From Aurantiochytrium sp. KH105 (lineage: Eukaryota; Sar; Bigyra; Thraustochytrida; Thraustochytriidae): 64,000 nt of DNA. The position numbers were made by a program, and so were the translations under genes. Shown here piece by piece: positions 47,138-58,332 of this stretch. Position 1 is the stretch's first letter, and each line of letters starts with the position of its first letter. Location of the stretch: positions 124,001-188,000 of the forward strand of contig BGKB01000112.1 of the NCBI GenBank assembly GCA_003116975.1. Reading direction: 5' to 3'. The notes beneath the pieces were generated by a model. It was not told the origin of the DNA. It saw nothing but the letters and a program-made list of their open reading frames with translations, and did no database searches.

Positions 47138-47506
47138 CTTGGCTGGACCGACGCTCGTTTCGACTCGAGTCTGATTTTGCTCCTGAACATGAGAATGGTC
47201 TGACGGACCCTGAACAGCCCCCTGCTCCGGAGTAACGCTGTCCTTCAACAAGACGACTTTGATACTTAAATTCGTATCAGAATTGGTCATCTCCTGCGCT
47301 GATGAAGCGATGCTCTGGTCTTCGCCCGAGGTTGGCTGTAAATCGTGAGCCTGCGCGAGCGTCACCTGCAAGAAGCTATTCATTTCTACGTCGTCATCAG
47401 CCAACTCGATGGCGTGAGCGACGTCGCAGTGCTCGGGGTCAACTTCTGGACCGATAAATTCGTAGAGCTCTTGCAGCGTCTCGGCGCCTAGCTCGTGCGA
47501 GCTCAT
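47051..47506 (-). CDS. hypothetical acidic protein
   Basis: 151 aa from ATG 47506. The first half is acidic (ELADDDVEM); the second half is Ser/Thr/Gln/Lys-rich and probably disordered, with a KKHTSSESS stretch. No domain, signal peptide or membrane helix. The composition recalls the C-terminal regions of the 50-60 kb family, but no shared motif is clear. The last ~29 codons are duplicated downstream, beyond the stop. Real coding status is uncertain. Confidence 0.4.
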   Translation of the reverse strand: MSSHELGAETLQELYEFIGPEVDPEHCDVAHAIELADDDVEMNSFLQVTLAQAHDLQPTSGEDQSIASSAQEMTNSDTNLSIKVVLLKDSVTPEQGAVQGPSDHSHVQEQNQTRVETSVGPAKAKQSLAKKHTSSESSNSAPSQLTPQTSN

Positions 47507-48460
47507 GCTTGCGAACGTCGAAAACGGGAGTAGAACGAGGTCGTCACCACAGGCGGCCGCTGCGGGTGCAGGCAGGTAGGCAGGCCGACAGGACAGAATG
47601 AATGAACGAAGGGTCGAAGGAAGGCACGCAAGTAGAGGAGAAAAGGAGTGAGGAGAGAAGGGGAAAGAAGGTTCTTCAAATGCTGCCCGCTTTTTTCAGG
47701 CGTCTCAGCTCGCCGCGCAAGCAGCCCCAACTGAAGTCGTCTTCGGGTCCGCGCAAGCAGCCCTTGCTGCGCCCCCCCCCCCCCCCCTTTCCCCCTTCCC
47801 CTGTTTTCCCTCCCTTCCCCGCGCGACGCTGCGTGGAGCGAGCGCACGACCCTTGCGCTGGCTTTGTTAAACTTCGATCGCGCCTACGCGTCCCGCCTCG
47901 CGCAGACAGCGCTCGGGCTGCCAGAAGACCAGACCCAGACGTCCAGACCGCCAGACCGCCAGAGGGCCGCGCGCCCCGCCGCGCGCAGACCGAGGCGTCC
48001 GCTTGCGCTCTTCGCTCGTGCTCTACTCCGCGGTGCACCGCCTTTAGCGCTTTTCTGTTTTGTTTTGCTGGCTGGTTGAAGGTTCAAACAGAGCGAAGGC
48101 AAGTTCTTAGGGACGAAAAGTCAGAATATTACTATAAAACAACTTGAACAGCCGCCAAAGAAAGCGATAAAGGGGGGATGGAAACAGAAGAAAGGAAAGA
48201 AGCGAGCAGCGGCCGTATGCCCTCGCACCCGGCTCCCATCCATCCATCAATCTATCCGTCCATCTATCTATCCATTCATCCCTCTCTCGGCACGCGGCCC
48301 GCTTGCCTGCCGCCGTCGCCCGATCGAACGTGGACGCTCAAGGTGGGTAACTCGCACACTACCGCGTGCACCAATGTTACCGCTGCAAATACTAAAAAAG
48401 CACGTGCCCGGACATGCGTGCGATCATCTGTGTGGTGCGCAGACCGTCCGTCGGATGAAC

Positions 48461-48492
<32 letters not shown>
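48461..48492. repeat. (GCA)n trinucleotide repeat, ~10 units
   Basis: Uninterrupted GCA/CAG units. Confidence 0.95.
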
Positions 48493-49364
48493 TCGTGGCA
48501 GGGTGGGCATGCGGCCCGAGCGCGTCCCGCCGGTGGCTGGCGAGCCCGAGGAGAGGAGAGGAGCGAGGCAGGCCGCTGCCGCGCTCCAAGCAGGCACGTG
48601 CTGCACGTGCACGTGCGCTCGAACCCCTCCCTCCTACAAGACGCCTCACTCCCTCGCTCGGGTGCGCGCCAGGGCGCCTGACCTCGCGCCCCAAGGCAAG
48701 CTTCCTCCCCTCCGCGCCTCGCGCCGGGCAGCGCGGCGGCGGCACGCGGAGCTCGAGCGGCCAACCGCTTGGCGGCGCCGGCGCCGCGCGAGGCGAAGGG
48801 AGCAGAGAGACTGCTCGGAGCGGAGAGTCGGCGCGAAGGATGGGGTAGATGGAGTAGGCCGGGGAGACCTGAGAACTTCTTCTTTCGCAGAGTACACGCA
48901 GCAGTGGCAGCTTGGCGCTCCAGCGGTGCGGGCAGAGCACAGCGACCTGGCAGGGCAGGTGTCTGCGGTTGCTTCGCGGGAACGTCACCCGTCCCACTCG
49001 CACTGCGGCGAAGCGAGACGAGCGGTACAGGGTGCCGCAGCGGCAGGCTTGCAAAGCGCGCAGCACCGACTCCAAGGAGGCCTCTGGTCCAGCCCACTGA
49101 GCTAGTCCTCCTAAGCTAAACCAGCTGCGCAACGTCAATCACAAGGACCATGTCTCGCGCTGGTCACGCCGCCAGCAGCTGCAGCGCCAAAAGCGATAGC
49201 CTGGCAGGTCCCCCGAGCCAGTGCGATGCGCGCTGGGTCACGCTGGGCACAGGCACCCGCAAGCGCCGCTCACGCTGGTGTCGCTCGCCACTGCAGCAGC
49301 GACGGCTGCAAAGCGGAAAGCTCCCGGCGTCCTTGGTCCAGCCGCTGCCCTTCCTCGCTCGCAA

Positions 49365-49365
<1 letters not shown>

Positions 49366-49450
<85 letters not shown>
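49366..49450. repeat. (GCA)n trinucleotide repeat, ~28 units
   Basis: Pure GCA repeat of about 85 bp, followed by CTGCAGCTGC. All six frames through it are open, which produces the long spurious frames here. Confidence 0.98.
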
Positions 49451-49451
<1 letters not shown>

Positions 49452-50616
49452 TGCAGCTGCACAGCTTCCTCGCTCGTTTGCGCGCCCCGAGGACCAGCGC
49501 AGGCACGCGCGCGCTGGGCTGTGCATGCCTAGCGCGCTGCTTGGGTCCGGGGGAGTGGCAGTGCAGCGCGTTGATCGAGTTCCGGCTAATCGGGCCCCTT
49601 CTTCTTCTTTTTTCTTTATAGTGATGACTTTCAAGGGGAAAAGAACAAAACAAAGAACGCTCGCATATAGGGAGAGAGCTGAGCTGAGAGAGATCCTTCC
49701 AGTCCTGTTCTCTCTCTTGCTGCCGAGAACGCTTGCTGTCGCGCGCGCGCTTGCCTCCCTTGATCGCAAAGCAAATCGAGCGGCGCGTGGCGCTGCGCGC
49801 GCGCGTGCCGCGGCGTTTGTTTTTATGTGCCAAGCAAGCCTTTCGATTTCCCCTCTTCGCCTCTTCCATTTTTTCGTTTTCTTTTATAAAAAAAATAAAG
49901 AATGGGCACGCGCGCGCCAGAGTTCCAGTTCGAGGCGGTCGCACTCCTTCTCGCTCCGCGCTAGCGCAAGCGAGCTCGCTGCCGGTGCACATGCCCATGG
50001 CAGCGCCTCGCTCTCTTGATTTCGGCCCGTGCACACGTGCAAGGCGAGGGGCGCGAACGAGCCTTGTTTTGGTCCCATTGCGCCAATCTTGCGCCAATCT
50101 TGCGCCCCTGCTGGCCACCGGGCACGCCCGCGCGCCTCGCGCGCTGCTGGCAGCTGCTGGCAGCTGCTGGCAGCTGGCCCGCGGGCTCAGCGCGGTAGTT
50201 TCTTGTCGCAGGTAAACCAGCGCACAAACGAGCGAGACGGTTCAACAGAGCTACAATAAGGGCAAGGAAGGTACAGACCAGCCGATTGACCGAACGATAG
50301 ACCGACTGATTGACTGCGTGTGCACGCCAGAACAGTATTGTGGATTATTCGACCGGAACGAACGATTGAAAGCGCAAGAGCAAATCCGCGAGTGAGCAAA
50401 TCCGCTTTGAGGATCGATCGCTCGTGGTGAGGACGCAAGAGACCTGCACGAGGTACGCGAGGCCCGATCGCCGCCGCACGAGGCCTTCGAGAGGCATCCG
50501 TCGGCTGGTAGAGGTGAGCGGGCACGAAGGAAAGATCCACCTTTGGCCACGCACAAAGCGAACATCTCCGCGTGCGCAGGGTATGCAGCGCGAGCAAGGT
50601 CGAGAGGGAGGCAGAC

Positions 50617-51168
50617 ATGGTGGACGTACACGTCCGCGAAATCGACTTGTCCGAGCGGCTTTGGATGGTGGCCCGCTTCGAGATTGCGGTGCAAACGGGA
50701 ACATCGCTGGAGACTTTGACCGTGCGTGCAAGGGTCCAGCACCGAGGCCAGCCCGTGGCGGTAATCGAAACATCTCTTAACGTGATCGCGGGCACTGGCG
50801 GCGAGAGTGCGACGCTTCAAAAGGGCTGGTGTGGGCCTCATAGGGCCTTCGCGAACCTCGATATCGCCCGCTGTGAACACGGGCTCGATGGTGATACAAA
50901 GGAATCCCGCCCTCTGCGTCTTGCAGTTGCTGTTGAAGATGGCACCATGCGCTATGACACCTGCGCCAGCTTTACTCTTGCAATCTTTCTTGCCGGTGAA
51001 AAGATTGCTGACGCTACCCAGTCTACTCCGCACAGTATGCACGAGCTCTTTACGAGCGCCCACCTTCTTGGGAACTTGCCGGTACACTTGCGCGCAACCC
51101 CCATCCACGCCTGCTTTGCCGCAATTAAATGTGGCAATCTTGGACAATCCATACTTGCATTCAGCTGA
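50617..51168 (+). CDS. divergent or truncated member of the unknown 50-60 kb family
   Basis: ATG at 50617 (183 aa). A segment (about residues 90-130) with RPLRLAVAVEDGTMRYD followed by FTLAIFLAGEK lines up with the most conserved part of the long members (LIFIEQGSV.KK then KYLRVRLDF), and the preceding LETLTVRARVQ strand fits their SVLKVSL strand. It stops far short of the ~415 residues of the intact members and lacks the central helical block and basic tail. Another frame carries on to 51259, so a frameshift is possible. Either a decayed copy or a short divergent protein. I assign the family with modest confidence. Confidence 0.4.
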   Translation: MVDVHVREIDLSERLWMVARFEIAVQTGTSLETLTVRARVQHRGQPVAVIETSLNVIAGTGGESATLQKGWCGPHRAFANLDIARCEHGLDGDTKESRPLRLAVAVEDGTMRYDTCASFTLAIFLAGEKIADATQSTPHSMHELFTSAHLLGNLPVHLRATPIHACFAAIKCGNLGQSILAFS

Positions 51169-51657
51169 TCTCCAGGATGCTAGCTTTGTTGAGAGCAACG
51201 AGGAAGTATTCGCAAATTCTGCCGAACTTGACGCAGCCTCATACAAGCTGGACCCGTGATTGACTCGAATTCTCTAAAAAAGCACAAATCTGCACGTGTA
51301 GGTAGCTTTCTTCCAGTGAAGCGCCGATACGCAAATGCGTGAACATGGTCTCGTGCACATTGACGTCAGGTGCTGCCGCGCCAATCAAATCAAGCAGCGC
51401 GCTTTCGATCGTTCAGTAGGTCGGACTTTCAAAGTTTCATCAAATAATGATACATGATTAAACCTTCTCTGCGACCTGTACATTGTTGTCTTCCTGCTAG
51501 GCGGCCTTTTTGCATGACTCGAATATCTCTTGTACGACTATTGTTGAATGAAAACTCGCTTGCAAAAGAAACTCTGCTCTCGAGTTTGCTTCGTCGAAAC
51601 GCCGCTTCTATCGTTTGCGCGATCCCTTCCCGCCCCCCCCCCCAAAAAAAGTGGCGC

Positions 51658-51942
51658 TCAATGTCGATTTCTGCTCGATCAAGTCGTGTTGGCACGCGTG
51701 AAGCGAGGCTACAAAAGGCGCTTGCTATTGCTGATGAAATCATGAAATTGCACGAGCTCGCGGATGAGATCATGGCTCGCTTCTACATATGTGCGCGACA
51801 TGTTCTAAAAGGCAATGACAGCGAGGACGATCAATCGCTTTCTTCCTCAAGATCCATCCGACGTACGTTTCGAAGACAACTAAGCCCTAGGTCTTCCGTA
51901 ACGACCGGCGCGTCATCATCGCACGCGTTTAGGTCTTGGTAA
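51658..51942 (+). pseudogene. possible detached C-terminal part of the truncated family member
   Basis: An open frame encodes a helical stretch (EIMKLHELADEIMARFYICA, then RHVLKGNDS) loosely reminiscent of the Y-H-R-T-I-HVL-G-M block of the long family members, followed by an Arg-rich tail. A C-run and A-run at about 51631-51648 would break translation upstream. Weak evidence. Confidence 0.2.
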
Positions 51943-53003
51943 TTTCGTTCATGTTTAGGTGCTGAGAAAAAGAGTCAAGAAGTTCGTGCCAGCCTGGAAA
52001 TTACGAACCGCACCGCGTCAAAAACCTGCACACCAGTATTCGAGTGACCACCAATGATGCAAGCAAGTTTGTTTTGCGGACCAAAAAGACTTGCTTTGCG
52101 TAGCTGTGGACCACTCTTTTGTGATCGAGAAAGCCGGCCCGTGATGGTCTCATCGTGGTAAGCACATCACAGCATGCATGTGTGCATGCAACTCAGAAAA
52201 GCGCGCACGAATGACATCCACCAGGGTCGCCAGCCGCTCGTCAGGCTCCTGCAAGGTGTGCGTGCGAATCGTCGCGGGTCATGGCCAACTCCTGCACGAC
52301 AGGCACGTGCGCCTGGCTGAACGTGGCGGTACTTGCATACGTACCTTCAAGCCTCTTGCTCTGGCCCGTACCGTACTTTTGTCGCCCACAGAGACGGCGA
52401 GGCTACAACAGGAAGAGCTGCGACGTCAACAACAACAACCACTACAACTACGATGTAAGATTCGCTCATCGAAACATGTGCGGAAAAGCTGGGGAAAGTA
52501 CAGTATATACGCAGCCTGAAAGGGAGAGTTTCCTACTACTCACAGGCCCAGCAAAACATCGTCGCAGCCACGCCGCTGAGAGACGAGAAGGGAGGCTCGC
52601 GCCGGCCCAGTCGCGCGCGCAGAGCCCGCCCGCGCGGCAGCTCGCGCCGGCTCCGCCCGTCGCCCTTCCCCGCCCGCGCGCGCGCCCGCCCGCGCCGCGT
52701 CCTCTGTCGGCGCGAGCAGCGAGAAGAGAAAAGCACGTGCCGCAGGTGAGCGTCAAGAGCTTTCCTCGTCGAGAGATTGCTCCCGCCAGGCGCGGAGCCG
52801 CGATACTTCCGGGGGACTCCCGGGCGCGTGCGGTACCGTCCGGTAGCGCAGCAGCAGGGTTGCCCGCGACCAAGGTGGCGGCCCTCGCCTGCGTGAGCGT
52901 GCTGCACAAGTCGATTGAGAAGAGTACGCTGCGGCTGCGGCTGCGGCTGCTGCTGCTGTTGCTGCTGCTCGTGCAGTAGATAGAGGTTCACGTGCTGTCC
53001 ACC
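51943..53003. other. intergenic before family member A
   Basis: Contains GC-rich promoter-side DNA (52600-52700) and a CTGCGGCTGCGGCTG repeat near 52928-52960. No gene supported. Confidence 0.45.
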
Positions 53004-54266
53004 ATGGCCGCTATGAGCTTTCTCGGCTGGACGACGTGCTCGCAGGCGTACGGCGTCAAGCGCAAAGCCCTCGACCAGGTCGTGGTGGCACTCAGGAAGC
53101 GCTTGGCCGCCTTGGGTATCTTCATGGTATCCGATGTGCCGGAAGGCGCGCTGGAAAAGTTGAACATCCGTATCGAGTGCTTGCCCCATAAAAATGCCAC
53201 GCCAATCCTGCTCACGGAGGCAAGTGCTCCGTCCGAAGTGCTCGGGCAGCGCCCCAAGCAGGCCCACATCACACGCTCGCGCTTCGAAGACCCCAGCGGC
53301 GTGGCCTGCGTCAACTTTGTCCACTATGTCCGTAAGGGCACCAACCTTTACATCTTTGTGGACGAGGGCACAGTGAGCCAGGAAATGATGGCCAAGCCCA
53401 TGTTCTCAGCATCGATGTGGCTGCGCGCTGCAGTGAGCGTTCAATTTCAGGGCACCTCTTCTAAGGAACTCAAGATGAACAGCGAACTGCTTGAATGGGT
53501 GCCACTGGGTGAACACACGGGTACTGCTCGCAAAACATCCGAGGAGGATCTGACAGCTGCTCGTGCCTACCTTGTACACGTGCTTCGAAATGTGGAGCAC
53601 GTTCTGGAAAATGGTTCCATGAACGCGGATTGCCCCACTGAAAAGTTTGGCTCCCTCAACTGGCTTCGCGAGAACCCGGAAGAGGCCAAGGCTTTGGTTG
53701 ATTCTCTTCGCGGTGCTGATGTGGAGACTCACTTCAGTTCAAAAATGAAAGACCTTTTCGGGCATTTCGTCGAAGACTTTGGGCGCGACGGGCCCTTCCT
53801 TCGCATCTCCCTCGCCACCACCACCGACCAGCTTTTGGCCAAGCCGAGTGATGACATGGTGATGGCTGTCGGAAGCTTCGCCGAGCTCGGTGAGCATTGG
53901 CAGCAAGATAATGCGCACGTGGATCGGGCTGAGACCGATGATACGAGCGCTCTCGCTGTTTCCGATTGCCAAGTGAGCGCCTCGCCGCAATCCATCTCTG
54001 CCATTGGCGATGTCTTGCATGACGTGGACTGCGAAACGCTTTTTTCCTGTGTGGACGCGCTCACTCACGAAACCAGCCACCAGTTTCTTGTGGAACAAGA
54101 AGGCGCCTCTTGGACTGCTATCGGCTCGCAGCTCAGCACAACTAGCACCAGCACAATTACCAGCTCGACTGCAAGCACCGACACTGCCGAGAGCCAGGAC
54201 ATTTCTCCGTCTCTGAAGCGCCATCGGGTTTCTGAGACGGTTCCCGCCATGCCCTCTGCTGCCTAG
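53004..54266 (+). CDS. unknown nuclear-type protein family, member A
   Basis: ATG at 53004 in an ACCATGG context; 420 aa. No known domain recognised. Shared architecture with members B and C: a strand-rich N-terminal half with an SD/GVPEGALEKLNIRI-type strand; the core FVHYVRKGTNLYIFVDEGTVSQ then WLRAAVSVQFQ; a helical block AYLVHVLRNVEHVLENGSM followed by GSLNWL; then an acidic Ser/Thr/Asp-rich region and a basic end (SLKRHR). An N-terminal stretch before the first strand is unlike the others. The acidic region plus basic tail is typical of nuclear regulators, so a transcription-related role is a guess. It is the most diverged of the three long members, lacking the GPSGKYL motif. Confidence 0.7.
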   Translation: MAAMSFLGWTTCSQAYGVKRKALDQVVVALRKRLAALGIFMVSDVPEGALEKLNIRIECLPHKNATPILLTEASAPSEVLGQRPKQAHITRSRFEDPSGVACVNFVHYVRKGTNLYIFVDEGTVSQEMMAKPMFSASMWLRAAVSVQFQGTSSKELKMNSELLEWVPLGEHTGTARKTSEEDLTAARAYLVHVLRNVEHVLENGSMNADCPTEKFGSLNWLRENPEEAKALVDSLRGADVETHFSSKMKDLFGHFVEDFGRDGPFLRISLATTTDQLLAKPSDDMVMAVGSFAELGEHWQQDNAHVDRAETDDTSALAVSDCQVSASPQSISAIGDVLHDVDCETLFSCVDALTHETSHQFLVEQEGASWTAIGSQLSTTSTSTITSSTASTDTAESQDISPSLKRHRVSETVPAMPSAA

Positions 54267-56223
54267 AAGCAATGGTGACTCTATGTAAACACGTTTTTCG
54301 TCTCTTGTAGTAGACCGACAAAAATCTTTCATTTCAGTTTTCTTTTCCTTCAACTAAGCGACGTGTCACTTGCTTCTTCGCCTTGTCGCAGCTATCCTTA
54401 GCGACAACGCGCCATGTCTTCTTCACTCTAACAGTCCATGTCGTCCTCAGCGTCATCATGATAAGCTGGCAGTGCTCGGCCATTTTCTTGCTGAAAAAGC
54501 ATCCTTCACAAGTCCCCCAAGGCTTTCAAGTTGTTGGAGGCCGCGCTCACCTGTGAGACGGCCTGCTTCTTGCTACGAGCGAGCAATTCCGAACGAACTT
54601 GTAAAGTGACCTACAGAGGCTGGCACAAAGCCGCTGCCACGATGAGAGGACTCGCATGGCACGCGAGGAGAACTCTCGTTCTGCGAATTTGCTGAGAACG
54701 GGCAGAAAAAAAAAGCGCTGCCGCATGCGCCACGTCTCTCTCCCCCCCCCCACCCACACACAATCACACAAACCAGAATAAACCCACACACGATTCTGCT
54801 ACTCCCCGACTCGCACTCCCTCTCTCTCCCTCTCCCTTCCTCGCTATTCCTCGCTGGACCTCTCTCGCATTTCCCCCCACTAAAAGAAATTCTCCTCCAC
54901 AGCCAGCTTGCTCTGAAAGCTATTTCCTTTTTCATGAAGTTCCAATGTGACGTCTCAATGGCCCCCATGCGGCACGTGCCATACGAACCGTGGAGAGGGG
55001 GGAAGGGGGCATTGGGGGAGTGTGCGAGTGATGGCTGTGGCCAATTCTGCTCGCGCTGGAAACGATAGAAACTGGAAAAAGACCCAGCGGCCCAGCCGCG
55101 CTGGACCTCCCGCCAGGACGGAGCGAGCAGCGGCGGAGCGAGGAGGACAGGTACAGAGGAGGAAAGGGCAGAGGAGGAGCGAGCGCAATGCTGAGCGGAC
55201 AAGGGTGCGAAGGCGGCAGGCAGGCAGGCAGCCAGACAGGCAGGGGGCGAGCACGAAAGTCCAGCGCCGCGTCGTGGCCTCGCCTTGTTTTCAAGACACG
55301 GCCAGTTCATTTTTCATTTTTCTTACTTTCTTTTCATTTTCCTCTTTTCTTCTTTTCATTTTCTTTTCCCTTTGGTCTGGCGCCAATTTTCCAAACTTCC
55401 GGCTCACTCGCCAGGCAAATCTTTCTTGCAGACTCTAGTAGTAGCGAGCAACTGCCGGAGGGGCGCGATGCGCGCTTCCGGCGGAATTCCTGTCTCGTTC
55501 GTCCGAGACGAAGCGGCCCTGTGTATCTCTCTCTATCCCTCGGTTCTCGCTTTCGCACTTTCCAAATTCCTTTCTGAAAAGAATAAGAAAAACGTTTAAA
55601 GCATCGTTTAAGTCGTGGCGCTGGAAATAGAGCCTAACAGTAAGATAGTTCGCAAAAAGAAGATTCACATGTCAAGAGAAATCTCAGTAGACTCTGCGCC
55701 ATCACGGAGGGGACAAAACAGAACGGGGTCCAGAGCAAAGGAGTTGGGGGCACGAGGCGCAGTAAAGCGTGAGGGGCGGCTGCGGGAGCAAAGGAGAGCA
55801 GGCAGATTAATTTGGAGAACGATGGCCAGCACCGAGGATTCCAGGTCTCCTTCGCCCAGGAGGCAAACCTCTAACTCTCTCCAAGAGAAGCACCAAGAAA
55901 AATCGCTCACGCCGCCGCTCGCCACCGCCATCCGCCGCCACCGCCACCACTGCTACCACCGCCGCCACCGCCATCCGCCGCCACCGCCCGCTGCCGCCCC
56001 TGCCCGCCGCCGCCCCCGCCCGCCGCTGCACAAGCCAGCTGCAGCCCAAGCTAGCTACGGCTGAGCCATCTGCAGCTCAAGCGCGCCATCGCCCCCGCGG
56101 CGCAAGCCTCCCGCGCGCGCGCGCCCGCGTACGAGAGTATCGATCAATCTGGCTGCGAGACGAAGCGACGCCTTGGGCGAGGACGTGCAGCTGCTAACTG
56201 AGCAGACGATGGCCTCCGCGACC
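54267..56223. other. intergenic between family members A and B
   Basis: About 2 kb with CT-rich runs, AGGCAGGCAGG near 55217-55235, T-rich DNA near 55310-55380, and a CCGCCACCGCC array at 55910-56010. A 149-codon frame (55615-56064) is low-complexity. No gene supported. Confidence 0.5.
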
Positions 56224-57677
56224 ATGGCGCACGCGCCGGTGCCAGCCCTGAACGTGTCGGGACCACCAATACGTGGCAGGGCCAGCAGCTGAATTTCCAG
56301 ACCGAAGCCGGGAGAGGCCTCAATGGCAGCTTCGTCATCTTCGGAGTTTCCGGTCTCGAACCTGGCAGCGTGCTCTGCGCCGTGCGGGTGTCGCTGCTCG
56401 CGGTGACGAGGAACAATGAAGAGATTCTCATCACCAGAGCCGATATCCCTCCGGACGTGCTGCGCGATCAGCAGCAAGGCGCCCTTGTGCACTGCCCTCG
56501 CCCAGAGGACATCGAAGACAGGACCCACGTGCAGGTGAATTTCATCGCCTTCACTCGCGACGACTCCGGCAACGCCCTTTTCATTGTCAACGAGGGCTCG
56601 ATGATGAAGAAGAACAAAACAAACGGAGCGACGGGCAAGTTCCTGCGCGTCCGGCTCGAGGTCGTGTGCAATGACGGCCAGCAGCATCTTTTCAACGAGG
56701 TGCAAATCCGCTGGCAGTCCAACCTGTCGAATGGGCGCAAGGAAGCGCATCGCGAAAATCTTGCTCACTTTCGCGTTGCGTACAACCTTCACGCCGCGAG
56801 GACTATTCGACATGTCCTGAAACACGGTACCATGGATCCGTCGAGCCCCAGCGATAGAATGGGCAACCTTGATTACCTCTTGGACCACGCCCACACTGCG
56901 AAAGAATATGTCGCGCAGCAGCAGCCCGAGACGCATCTAAACGGGGATGTCTTTCTCTTGGACACCGTGCGGTCCTTCCTCCCAAGTCGCGCCCCTACGT
57001 CAAGAGCGCAGCTCGACTTTGCAACAACGGAGGGGGAGTGCTACCTGAAGCAGGACACCAGGGTCTTGAGCGCAACGCCCGGCAGCATCGACGATGCCAA
57101 CGAAGCCTTCAAGGGAACTCTAGCTCGCGGGCACGTTTCGGCGATTAGCTCCGACGCACCGCTGGCCGTTCCAAGCAGCGATCTGGGAGCTTGGGTTGCG
57201 CCGGCCGGCCAGGAATGCGCATGCACGGAGGACGATCTCAATTCTTATCAAGACGACCACTTCAACCCGGAGACGCTGCTCTCTCAGTTTGAGGTCCCTC
57301 CGCTCGAGGTCTCTCAGTCCGAGGTCTTTCAGTCCGTGGTCTCTCAGTCCAAGGTCCCTGCGACCGAGGACAACGCATATCAAGAACGAGAGGATTCCTC
57401 CCCGTTCATGCCTGATACCTCTCATTTTGGAGACCATGAGGTAGACATCGACGACCTACAATCCCTAATTCTGGAGGAGGACAGCTTCCAGGATTTTGAA
57501 TCAAATACACCCAGCGATACGCACGAGATGCAGGACGCCCTCGTCGATGACAATCTTGGAGGCATGGAGAATCTCGATGACGAGAATGTAGATAGCTCCT
57601 CTCTTAAACGGGCTCGAGATGACGACGCGGAGCTCGAGAATGCAAACCACCACAAGCGATTTCGCAATTGCGAATAA
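56224..57677 (+). pseudogene. unknown nuclear-type protein family, member B (5' frameshift)
   Basis: The ATG at 56224 (ACCATGGCGCAC) matches the start of member C (MAH), but after about 12 codons the homologous frame changes. The family motif NTWQGQQLNFQ is encoded one frame over, and one base appears to be missing after 56261. The downstream frame lacks any ATG before GTG 56370 yet is intact to 57677. It encodes the core FIAFTRDDSGNALFIVNEGS, NGATGKFLRVRLE, IRWQSNLSNG, a helical block with RTIRHVLKHGTMDPSSPSDRMGN, an acidic tail with repeated S-EV units, and a basic end (SLKRARDDD, HHKRF). Either a sequencing error, or a recent lesion in an otherwise well-preserved gene. The type reflects the break in this sequence. 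Confidence 0.6.
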
Positions 57678-58332
57678 ACAACAGAAGGGACGCCTTACCG
57701 CAGTAGCCGCGAGGGGCGTCTTGCAAAGTGTACATAATTGATGGAAAGAACCAATGTCGATAAAAAAAAAAACATAGAAAAAAAGCTTCTTTCCCCCACA
57801 TAAATGAAATGATCTATGAATAGTAGTAACCTCTTGATCATTCGCAAAGTCGACAAGAAACAGAAATGAAAAAGAAGAAGAAATTTTTTTTCAATTGTTC
57901 TCCAACCTAGGCCAAGAAATTTCGGTCTCGCAAACAAGAAACCTCGGACCTCGCGCGTCGCAGCCGCACCTCGCGGCACCCCTCGTCTCGCGCGGCGGCC
58001 TCGCCCCGCGCCGCCCGTCCGCCCGCGCCCTCTTCCCCCTCGTTCCTCGCTTCACTCGTCGCGAGGGCGCCGGCCGGGGCGAGAGCGAGCACCAGAGGCG
58101 GGCGCGCCCGCGCTGCCGGCGTCGCTGCCGGCGCCGCTGCCGCTACTGCCGCCTGCGCCGCTGCCTGCGCGCGCCCCTGCTCGCCTGGGTCTACGCCGCC
58201 TCGCCCGCCTCGCCCGCCTCGCCCGCCCCTCGCGCCAGCCGTACGAGAGGACTCGCGGAGAGAGGAGGAAAAGAAAGGAAGAGGGCGAGCGAGACCAGCG
58301 TGCACGCGCTGCGCGCGGCTCAGAGACCGACC
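57678..58332. other. intergenic between family members B and C
   Basis: AT-rich then very GC-rich. The 5' flanks of B and C share CGTACGAGAG and the bases around the start codon. Confidence 0.5.

Larger units (their letters stand above)
47507..50616. other. 3.1-kb low-complexity, GC-rich intergenic region
   Basis: Holds C-runs (47776-47788), two CAG tracts, and a CTGGCAG repeat at 50143-50177. Open frames across it are homopolymeric (poly-Gln, poly-Ala, poly-Ser) or GC-driven and I do not call them genes. Confidence 0.5.

Noticed and set aside
49150..50019. 289-codon frame with a 30-residue Ala run, and parallel Gln and Ser frames
   Set aside because: All are by-products of the (GCA)n repeat; flanking parts show no domain.
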